This document shows, piece by piece, positions 16,130-22,186 of a stretch of DNA of 24,249 nucleotides; the stretch's first letter is position 1; each line of letters starts with the position of its first letter. The stretch spans positions 1-24,249 of IMG/VR virus record IMGVR_UViG_3300029319_000502; one strand, written 5' to 3'. Below the pieces are notes generated by a model. That model was not told the DNA's origin. It saw nothing but the letters and a program-made list of their open reading frames with translations, and did not search any database. The position numbers and the translations under genes are program-made. Source of the DNA: a virus.

Positions 16130-17469
16130 CCGGCATTCCTCAAAAATTTATCATCTTTATATGACGTTAACTTTGCGCACTGTAAATGCAAATCATACTT
16201 TTCACTTCTTATAGAATGCTTGCATGAATAGATAATATAATCACCGGATTTTTTTAAATCAAACGCTATGTCTTGATCACTCGGTCTATTCGCTTTGAAG
16301 CCTAATCTAATAACATTGCCGACTGTGCGATGGTATCCACCTTGTAAAAATCCTGACCCTGAGATTCTTATACTTATATTGTCTTTCAGAAGCGCATGTT
16401 TTAAAGATCTGTTTTTCACTTTTTGCATATGTGAAGTTTGGAAAGCTTCTTCATCGTAACTTTTAAACCTTCCTGTACCATCATCGTAAACTCCTGATTG
16501 CGATAGTTGATATATTTTTCTTGCAGAGTTAACCGATATTGGATCTAGATCATCCCGTATTTCTAAATCAACTGGTAGGTTTACTTTTTTATTTTTATCA
16601 TCATTCACATTTACTAAAGTAGAATTGATATTAAATTTTTGTTTACTAAACTTGCCTGAATTTGAATCGTAATAACTATATGTTGCACCTACTAAACCAT
16701 TCCCAACTAAATCATATAAATTATCTGTGTCGACGTGACTGTAATTCATAATAGGATAATATCTAAATGCACCCTGTTCATTTTCAGTGTATAGATTATT
16801 AACACCATGCATAAAAGGCGACCTAGGATTCACTGGTGTTGCGTTAATCATTGATTTCAAATCTATTAAATGTAATTTTTTTCCTATAAAACTAGAAAAT
16901 AAATAGAAGGGCATACCTTCACTGGTTGTCATTCTATTTTTAATCCATGACATAGCAGCTATTGGTTCTAAGTTAGGCACTATGACCTTCATTTTATTTT
17001 CAAATACATCTTCATTTATAAGATCTATATCTTTCTTAAGATATTCATTACTAATTTTTTTTATTATGCTATCGGGTGAGCCGCTGTAACTTCGATTTAC
17101 ATTTAAGAATCTAGATATAAAAGCTATATCTTCCATAAAATGTAATGTAATAAGTTCAGACGTTTCATTAATTTTTGCAGTAGCAATCATAGAATCGATA
17201 AAAAATGTTTTAGTAATTGTATTATCGTTGTTAGATTGTTTCATAGTAATTGTAAGAGATTCGCCGCCGTCAAACATTATTCTATCGAGCAATCTTTCTG
17301 TGTCTACAAATGCAATCTGACCTGTTATATAAGGTAAGTCCATCTGTTCAAATATTTCGATGTCTGTCACTAAGCCGTAAATGTTTATGCCAGCAGGGTT
17401 TATAAACCTACTAGAATTGATAACAACAGACTCTAGTTCTACACCGCGTGTTACTCTTTCTTGTGCCAT
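16126..17469 (-). CDS. Probable gp27-like baseplate hub protein
   Basis: The 447-residue protein has the order expected for a gp27/gpD/VgrG-type hub. An N-terminal beta region contains NIYGLVTDIEIFEQMDLPYI and TGQIAFVDTERLLDRIMFDG, then a 'FLNVNRSYSGSPDSIIKKI' segment typical of the helical region before the second tube-like domain, then a beta-rich end with IRISGSGFLQGGYHRTVGN. T4 gp27 is about 391 residues. The gene lies directly before the OB/lysozyme protein (ATGA overlap), which is the natural partner of gp27. Its own ATG overlaps the gp53 stop by one base with no Shine-Dalgarno, suggesting coupled translation. The assignment rests on architecture and position more than on close sequence identity. 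Confidence 0.72.
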   Translation of the reverse strand: MAQERVTRGVELESVVINSSRFINPAGINIYGLVTDIEIFEQMDLPYITGQIAFVDTERLLDRIMFDGGESLTITMKQSNNDNTITKTFFIDSMIATAKINETSELITLHFMEDIAFISRFLNVNRSYSGSPDSIIKKISNEYLKKDIDLINEDVFENKMKVIVPNLEPIAAMSWIKNRMTTSEGMPFYLFSSFIGKKLHLIDLKSMINATPVNPRSPFMHGVNNLYTENEQGAFRYYPIMNYSHVDTDNLYDLVGNGLVGATYSYYDSNSGKFSKQKFNINSTLVNVNDDKNKKVNLPVDLEIRDDLDPISVNSARKIYQLSQSGVYDDGTGRFKSYDEEAFQTSHMQKVKNRSLKHALLKDNISIRISGSGFLQGGYHRTVGNVIRLGFKANRPSDQDIAFDLKKSGDYIIYSCKHSIRSEKYDLHLQCAKLTSYKDDKFLRNAG

Positions 17470-18224
17470 TATGTATCGATTGCTTGTTTAAATATAGAAA
17501 CTATTTCTTCTATATTTTCTGGTTTTATAACACGTATTAATCTTAAATCTTCATTGTCTTTAAAGTATCGATCTATGTTTGTAACTTCAGTGAGTAAAGC
17601 TCCAGGTGCTGATAAGGGATCTATATCTTCACGTTCACCAGATGCATTAGTAAAATGATGAGACGCTAAGTGTTCATCACCTGTTGATTGCACTATAATT
17701 TCACCTGTGTCACCAGCCACTAGCGATACGTTTCGCACAACTTCACCTGCAATAAATTTTGTTGTTGTCTTTAGATCTATTATAATATTTCCTAGATCTA
17801 AATGTCTTCGAAGCACAATACCTCTTGCACCAGATTGTAATCCTTCTACTGTCTGGCCAGGTAACATTATTCCTGTTAATAAATTTCTTGTGTTAATAAA
17901 CGTATGTGGAAAATCTTTTTTTACTTTTTTTTCTAAATCTTCGTTTGATAGTGGCCAGCCTTTTTCTTTTATTTTATCATTTACTAATGAAAATGTCCAG
18001 TGATATATTGGTGTGTCGTAAATAAATGTAGAAGTTTGATCTGGTCTATCGCCGTCTTGTACATTATACAAAGTGTAGAATGATGAATTATTTTTTATAT
18101 CTTCAAAAATGTCTACTGATGCTGAAATATTTTGAAATATTTCACTTGTAACTTTTTCTCCACCAACTTCAATTTTATCACCAAATATATAAGGGATTCT
18201 AGGGAAATGTCTAAAGTACTGCAT
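17469..18224 (-). CDS. gp53: Baseplate wedge subunit gp53
   Basis: gp53 joins wedge sectors around the hub in the T4 baseplate. The N-terminus (MQYFRHFPRIPYIFGDKIEV) and the central DRPDQTSTFIYDTPIYHWTF at residues 59-78 match the family motif seen in T4 gp53 as 'GSPRPEELANAIYGNPQLYW', followed by LVNDKI. The protein has 251 residues against 196 in T4. Part of the surplus is a small beta insertion at about 122-165 (GQTVEGLQSGARGIV ... FIAGEVV) also seen in gp8 and the DUF4815-type protein of this window. A short helical end (RLIRVIKPENIEEIVSIFKQ) matches T4's C-terminal helix. It is coupled to gp48 by a one-base overlap, with only an AGG upstream as ribosome site. Confidence 0.9.
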   Translation of the reverse strand: MQYFRHFPRIPYIFGDKIEVGGEKVTSEIFQNISASVDIFEDIKNNSSFYTLYNVQDGDRPDQTSTFIYDTPIYHWTFSLVNDKIKEKGWPLSNEDLEKKVKKDFPHTFINTRNLLTGIMLPGQTVEGLQSGARGIVLRRHLDLGNIIIDLKTTTKFIAGEVVRNVSLVAGDTGEIIVQSTGDEHLASHHFTNASGEREDIDPLSAPGALLTEVTNIDRYFKDNEDLRLIRVIKPENIEEIVSIFKQAIDT

Positions 18225-19462
18225 TAGAAACCTGCCAAAACATCTTGTCTACTAAGAGCTCTATACTCTTGGAATATAAGAGTAATATCAACTTCAGTAG
18301 GTTGTCCGTCAAAATGAAAAACACCAGAAGCACCATTAATAGTAGTTGTCATATCACGTAAATGTGAAAATAATATCTTTGGTACTTTAAGTCTACCACC
18401 TTTGAAATTAAACTCGATCTTATACACGTTAGGAAACTTAAAACCTATAGGCAACCCTGCACCAATGTCTATAGTTGCAGGATACAATTCTTTTCTAAAT
18501 GATTTAATAATTTTTTCTATTACCAGTGCTTCAGCCTGCGAGGTTGCAATTAATCTAAACTGAAATGTAAAGTTACGTATGTTAGGCTTATCAAAAATCA
18601 AACGTGAACCTGGGTTAATGCCAGTTTGAGTTGCTGTTTGTAATGCAGCTCTAACACCTTCGCGTGGCACATATTGTGTGGCACGTGCTGCAGCCACCTG
18701 GGCAGCTTGATCAGTTAGTGTACCGCTTACTAAACCAAATATGCTTTCTATTCCTTCAGTAACTGACCTTCCAACAGCACCTAATAAAGAACCACCAGAG
18801 TTAGCTGCACCTAGAGCTGCTTGACCAGCCGGGCCTAACTCTACTGGATTATAGTTTACACCATCTTGATATACAACACCGGGTGGAAAATGCAAAAATA
18901 TAATGTCAGCCGATTTATCACGTTGAGTTCTTAAGTTAGTAGCTCTTTGTGATGTTGCACCACTTGCAGCATCTTGTATAAACTTTGATTCTTTTACCTT
19001 TTTAGAGCTAGAAGACGTCACACCTGCAACAGTTGAGAATTGACCTTCATTCCTAGGATCACCTGTAGGACCACCTACAGCTTGTGTATCTGTAGTAATG
19101 GCTCCACCCATAGCACCCGGAGATTGACCCATAGGAGCAGCATCTTCTTCATCTTCTATTTCTTCTCCACCAAATCCTAACAATGGTACGTCGAGTTTAT
19201 CAATAACAGACTTAGGGTCAATTTGATATGATTGTATCTTGTGTACTGTAAATCTCATTCTTGCTGGTATGTTAGCAACATTCTCAAGTGGATAGGACAA
19301 TATCTCTGACTTAGCTCTACCTCCAATACTTACATCATTTATTTTTGGAGCACTTTTACTAGCTAATTTTATACTAGTATCTTCACTACCCGTTACAACC
19401 TGTGAAGGATCGTTAGCTCTTGCAGCTTGTCGCATGTAAAATTGCTTTTGTCCTGATGCCAT
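18224..19462 (-). CDS. gp48: Baseplate tail tube cap gp48
   Basis: gp48 caps the hub and, with gp54, starts the tail tube. The C-terminal part (about 270-412) has the tube-related pattern: FDKPNIRNFTFQFRLIATSQ, AEALVIEKIIKSFRKELYPA, then FPNVYKIEF, a GRLKVPKILF stretch and EVDITLIFQEYRALSRQDVL. The middle contains an acidic and Gly/Ala-rich linker around residues 99-180. It is 412 residues against 364 in T4. It is the first gene of the minus-strand block, with AGGAAA about 5 nt before the ATG and a TATAAATA promoter at 19494-19501, so it probably leads the late baseplate transcript. The sequence SPGAMGG at 114-120 recurs in the tape-measure candidate. Confidence 0.88.
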   Translation of the reverse strand: MASGQKQFYMRQAARANDPSQVVTGSEDTSIKLASKSAPKINDVSIGGRAKSEILSYPLENVANIPARMRFTVHKIQSYQIDPKSVIDKLDVPLLGFGGEEIEDEEDAAPMGQSPGAMGGAITTDTQAVGGPTGDPRNEGQFSTVAGVTSSSSKKVKESKFIQDAASGATSQRATNLRTQRDKSADIIFLHFPPGVVYQDGVNYNPVELGPAGQAALGAANSGGSLLGAVGRSVTEGIESIFGLVSGTLTDQAAQVAAARATQYVPREGVRAALQTATQTGINPGSRLIFDKPNIRNFTFQFRLIATSQAEALVIEKIIKSFRKELYPATIDIGAGLPIGFKFPNVYKIEFNFKGGRLKVPKILFSHLRDMTTTINGASGVFHFDGQPTEVDITLIFQEYRALSRQDVLAGF

Positions 19463-19471
19463 GGTGTTTCC

Positions 19472-19479
19472 TATAAATA
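19472..19479 (+). promoter_or_regulatory. T4-type late promoter TATAAATA driving gp4
   Basis: An exact late-promoter consensus lies 29 nt before the gp4 ATG, predicting a start near 19485 and a leader of about 24 nt. It faces the minus-strand promoter at 19494-19501. Confidence 0.8.
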
Positions 19480-19493
19480 AAAATATCTGAAAC

Positions 19494-19501
19494 TATTTAT
19501 A
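19494..19501 (-). promoter_or_regulatory. T4-type late promoter TATAAATA driving gp48 and the baseplate block
   Basis: The minus strand reads TATAAATA. The predicted start is near 19488, giving a leader of about 26 nt that includes the AGGAAA ribosome site of gp48. Confidence 0.8.
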
Positions 19502-19508
19502 ACGAAAA

Positions 19509-20003
19509 ATGCCGTATTCTGGAAAGTATAAACCAAACGTGAGTAAGTACAGAGGTGATCCCAGTAAAGTGATATATCGATCACACTGGGAAAAGCTTTG
19601 TTTCATGTGGTGCGACAACAATCCTAATGTAAAACATTGGAGTTCAGAAGAAACTATAGTGCCTTATCTTTGGGAAATAGATAAGAAGATGCACAGATAT
19701 TACGTTGATTTAAAAATTACATTCAACGACGGCAAGACAATCTTAGTTGAAATCAAACCTGACAAAGAAACAACACCGCCCAAGAAACCTGATAAATCTA
19801 AAAGGTACATTGGCGAAGCGTTGACATACGTTAAGAATATGAATAAGTGGGAAGCTGCAACTAAGTATGCTAAGGATAGAGGCTGGGACTTTCAAATATG
19901 GACTGAAAATACGTTAAAAAGTATGGGTATTATGAAAGAACAAAAAGGTAAGTTAAAACCTTTGGCACCATTGAAGCCTTTCCGCAAAAAGCGTAAAAAA
20001 TGA
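19509..20003 (+). CDS. gp4: Head completion protein gp4 (gp50/gp4 family)
   Basis: The 164-residue protein matches T4 gp4 along its length: GKYKPNVSKYRGDPSKVIY, RSHWEKLCFMWCDNNPNVKH, then VPYLWEIDKKMHRYYVDLKI and ILVEIKPDKETTPP. It has the layout of a PD-(D/E)XK nuclease-like fold (Glu28 in HWE, Asp67 in YVD, Glu81 and Lys83 in EIK). In T4 it is needed to finish DNA-filled heads before tail joining. The C-terminus is very basic (KPFRKKRKK), suiting DNA contact. It heads the plus-strand block under its own late promoter; no strong Shine-Dalgarno is visible between the predicted transcript start and the ATG. It is followed after 13 nt by an unrecognised gene. Confidence 0.92.
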   Translation: MPYSGKYKPNVSKYRGDPSKVIYRSHWEKLCFMWCDNNPNVKHWSSEETIVPYLWEIDKKMHRYYVDLKITFNDGKTILVEIKPDKETTPPKKPDKSKRYIGEALTYVKNMNKWEAATKYAKDRGWDFQIWTENTLKSMGIMKEQKGKLKPLAPLKPFRKKRKK

Positions 20004-20011
20004 TATAAATA
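20004..20011 (+). promoter_or_regulatory. T4-type late promoter TATAAATA abutting the 20017 start
   Basis: The sequence reads TATAAATA, CTTGT, ATG, directly after the gp4 TGA. With standard late spacing the transcript would begin at the A of the ATG at 20017. This is the same geometry as at gp25. Confidence 0.62.
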
Positions 20012-20016
20012 CTTGT

Positions 20017-20607
20017 ATGTCTAATCTATTTCAAAAGTTAGAGTTTGAAGCTTTCCGTGCTGGCATCAACCCGCGTACTAAAGAAGCACAAGATTGGTTT
20101 CGCAAAAAAGCACAGTCTATGCGTAGAATTAATAGACAAGATCTTTTACAAGATGAACAGGTAAAACTTGTCAACAGACAGAATCCTTTGATTGGTTCTA
20201 TGAATATGTTTTTTTATGATCCTAAACATAAAGAAACGTTACCATATTATGACAGGTTTCCTTTAGCCATTATCGTTAAACCTGCACCAGGTGGATTTTA
20301 TGGATTGAACTTACATTATCTGCCAAATGTTTTAAGAGCAAAATTTTTAGATGCTCTATTAGAAATAACAAACAACAATAAGTACGACGAGTCAACTAGA
20401 TTCGGAGTTACTCTAAAGCTTTTGCAGTCATCAAGTAAGATGAGATTTTTTAAACCTTGTTATAAACACTATCTTACTAGGCACGTGAAATCTAGACTTG
20501 CTCGAGTTATGGCGCCTGAATGGGAGATAGCTACGTTCTTACCAACTGCACAGTTTGAGAAAGCTAACAAAGGTGCTGTGTATGCAGATTCAAGGAAAGC
20601 AATATGA
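20017..20607 (+). CDS. Conserved phage protein of unknown function (196 aa)
   Basis: I do not recognise this protein with confidence. It starts MSNLFQKLEFEAFRAGINPR and has a distinctive core TLPYYDRFPLAIIVKPAPGG, then FYGLNLHYLPNVLRAKFLDA, that has the look of a conserved family motif. It is basic overall (RKKAQSMRRINRQ near the N-terminus) with a C-terminal HYLTRHVKSRLARVMAPEWE. There is no signal peptide or membrane segment. It sits between gp4 and a tube-initiator-like gene, overlapping the latter by 4 nt. In T4 the neighbour of gene 4 is gene 2 (DNA end protector), so a DNA-terminus or packaging role is one possibility and a tail-assembly role another; neither is shown. No Shine-Dalgarno precedes the ATG, only a late promoter 5 nt upstream. 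Confidence 0.75.
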   Translation: MSNLFQKLEFEAFRAGINPRTKEAQDWFRKKAQSMRRINRQDLLQDEQVKLVNRQNPLIGSMNMFFYDPKHKETLPYYDRFPLAIIVKPAPGGFYGLNLHYLPNVLRAKFLDALLEITNNNKYDESTRFGVTLKLLQSSSKMRFFKPCYKHYLTRHVKSRLARVMAPEWEIATFLPTAQFEKANKGAVYADSRKAI

Positions 20608-21284
20608 GTACTGTAGATCAACTTAAGTCACTAGCATCATCTAAACTAGGCTTCGCTAGAACTAATCAGTTTTTAGTAGAGTTACCAACTACTTTTGAAG
20701 GTTCAAGTGGATTTTTAGGTAGACTTACAACATTACTTACAAGTGGCGTTGGTCTAGGTTCTGGCGGAGGTGACCTTAATTTACTTTGTTCATCTGCTAC
20801 ACTTCCTGGTAAACAAATATTAACACACGATCGTGTAGTTGGTATGGAAAGACAAAGGACTGCGTATGGATATGCAGTTGACGATGTAAATCTATCTTTC
20901 TACACTCTGAACGACTATGGCACTCGAAAGTATTTTGACGAATGGAGGAAGAATACTTTAGATGAAGAGGGTGGAACTGCGAGGTATAAAAATCAATACG
21001 CAAAAGATGTTAAGATACATCAATTAAGAAAACCTGTATTAAATCTTGGTACGGATGCTGGGCTTATTAGAGTTAACGTTGGTATTGGCGGCGGTAGTGT
21101 ATACACAGTACGATTGAAAGATGCGTTTCCTACTACGATTGTACCAGTAGAATTAAATAATGAAATGGACGGTCTAGTACTAGTTTCTGTACAGATGTCT
21201 TACACTAATTGGGAATCCGTGTCAAGTGGGCAAGGTTGGATTCAAGCAACAGGCGGTATTGGATCTATAGGAACATTTATATAA
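20604..21284 (+). CDS. Tail tube-like protein, probable gp54-type tube initiator
   Basis: The 226-residue protein has the tail-tube fold pattern of gp19/gp54: LGFARTNQFLVELPTTFEGS at the start, then LLCSSATLPGKQILTHDRVV, AVDDVNLSFYTLNDYGTRKY, FDEWRK, and a C-terminal AFPTTIVPVELNNEMDGLVL with VQMSYTNWE. T4 gp54 is larger (about 320) and gp19 smaller (163). The main tube protein gp19 normally lies beside the sheath gene gp18, absent here, while this gene sits with gp26, a gp51-like frame and the tape measure, so the baseplate tube initiator is the better fit. AAGGAAAG precedes the ATG by about 5 nt, and the start overlaps the preceding stop by 4 nt. Confidence 0.72.
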   Translation: MSTVDQLKSLASSKLGFARTNQFLVELPTTFEGSSGFLGRLTTLLTSGVGLGSGGGDLNLLCSSATLPGKQILTHDRVVGMERQRTAYGYAVDDVNLSFYTLNDYGTRKYFDEWRKNTLDEEGGTARYKNQYAKDVKIHQLRKPVLNLGTDAGLIRVNVGIGGGSVYTVRLKDAFPTTIVPVELNNEMDGLVLVSVQMSYTNWESVSSGQGWIQATGGIGSIGTFI

Positions 21285-21293
21285 GGAGAAGAA

Positions 21294-22007
21294 ATGGCAC
21301 TGCCAAGATTGAATGAAAATCCACAATATGAGTTAGTTATACCTTCAACAAAAGAGAAAGTAAATTTCAGGCCTTTCTTAGTTAAAGAACAAAAAGTATT
21401 ACTGATTGCATATGAATCACAAGATCGTAAACAAATCTTATCAGCGATGTTAAATACTATCGATCAGTGTATACATCAACAAATAGATGTAAAAAAACTT
21501 TCTACGTTTGACGTAGATTATATGTTTACAATGATCAGATCTAAATCTGCTGGAGAAACTACAACACTTTTATTCAAGTGTAAAGAATGCCAAACTGAAA
21601 ATGAAGTGATAATAAAATTAGATGAAATTGTGGTCGACGTAAAAGAAAGAGATATGAGAATTGAGCTAACTGATAAGATAGCTGTAAAAATGCGTTATCC
21701 AAATTATGAATTCTTTTTGAATAATTCTGTATTAATGACGGAAGGTAAGTCACAATCTGAAATGTTACTTGCATCTATCATAGGTTGCTTAGAAGCGGTA
21801 GAGACAGAAGATGAAAGAATTGACTTAGCAGATGAAAGTGAAGAAGAAGTTAATCAATTTTTAGAATCACTCACAGGTGCACAATTTGAAAAAATAAGTC
21901 AGTTTGCTTTAGAACTACCTGTGATGCAAAAAAACATAGAATATAAATGCAAAAATTGTGGAGCAAATAACGAAAGGATGCTGAGGGGGCTTGAGGATTT
22001 TTTTTAA
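21294..22007 (+). CDS. gp26: Baseplate hub subunit / assembly chaperone gp26
   Basis: The 237-residue protein matches gp26 of T4-like phages (T4: 208 residues): MALPRLNENPQYELVIPSTK, FRPFLVKEQKVLLIAYESQD, ILSAMLNTIDQCIHQQIDVK, FDVDYMFTMIRSKSAGE. It has two CxxC pairs, Cys96/Cys99 and Cys219/Cys222, a likely zinc site. In T4, gp26 acts with gp51 in hub assembly. A strong AAGGAGAAGAA lies before the ATG. The last two sense codons are TTT TTT inside a run of eight T residues (21998-22005) and the stop is TAA, which forms a perfect -1 slippery site leading into the next frame. The standard product therefore ends GLEDFF; a minority extended product of about 297 residues is predicted. Confidence 0.9.
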   Translation: MALPRLNENPQYELVIPSTKEKVNFRPFLVKEQKVLLIAYESQDRKQILSAMLNTIDQCIHQQIDVKKLSTFDVDYMFTMIRSKSAGETTTLLFKCKECQTENEVIIKLDEIVVDVKERDMRIELTDKIAVKMRYPNYEFFLNNSVLMTEGKSQSEMLLASIIGCLEAVETEDERIDLADESEEEVNQFLESLTGAQFEKISQFALELPVMQKNIEYKCKNCGANNERMLRGLEDFF

Positions 22008-22117
22008 TTAACCTCTCCCATGATAATCTAGAAAACTTTTATACGACTAACTATCAGTTACTACAAAACTTTCATTATTCACTTAGCGATCTAGATTATA
22101 TGATACCTTGGGAGAGG
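21998..22117 (+). promoter_or_regulatory. Predicted -1 ribosomal frameshift element at gp26/gp51
   Basis: The slippery heptamer T_TTT_TTT (21998-22004) is in the correct zero-frame phase of gp26, immediately before its TAA. Seven nt later CCTCTCCCA (22012-22020) can pair perfectly with TGGGAGAGG (22109-22117). Inside this, ATAATCTAGA (22023-22032) pairs perfectly with TCTAGATTAT (22090-22099). The result is a long two-part stem with a 57-nt apical loop. Both the spacing and the GC-rich lower stem are those expected of a frameshift stimulator. Slippage would give codon TTA at 22004-22006 and continue into the gp51-like frame. Confidence 0.8.
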
Positions 22118-22186
22118 GAAATATACCTTAGCATGCTAATTAACGAATTAAAAGAAAAAGAAGAAGCACAGGCTCGAGGAAAGTAA
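22004..22186 (+). CDS. gp51: gp51-like hub assembly protein, probably translated as -1 frameshift extension of gp26
   Basis: This frame encodes about 60 residues: it begins LINLSHDNLENFYTTNYQLL, passes through DYMIPWEREIYLSMLINELK and ends KEEAQARGK. The IPWEREIYLSMLI core resembles the short gp51-type proteins of T4-like cyanophages and, more generally, the C-terminal extension of tail chaperones. There is no ATG, GTG or TTG between the in-frame TGA at 21992 and the internal ATG at 22100; starting at 22100 would drop the first half. An ATT at 22007 is the only marginal alternative. Reading it as a -1 extension of gp26 gives a 297-residue fusion. Its TAA overlaps the tape-measure ATG (TAATG). 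T4 gp51 is much longer and independently translated. Confidence 0.72.
   Translation, partial: LINLSHDNLENFYTTNYQLLQNFHYSLSDLDYMIPWEREIYLSMLINELKEKEEAQARGK

Noticed and set aside
22020-22031. ATG at 22020-22022 as a start for the gp51-like gene
   Set aside because: It is in the gp26 frame and meets a TAG after three codons, so it cannot start the gp51-like frame.
22100-22186. Internal ATG at 22100 as the true start of an independent small protein
   Set aside because: It would give only 28 residues, has no ribosome site and cuts the protein just before its IPWERE core. The frameshift reading explains the whole frame better, though this is not excluded.
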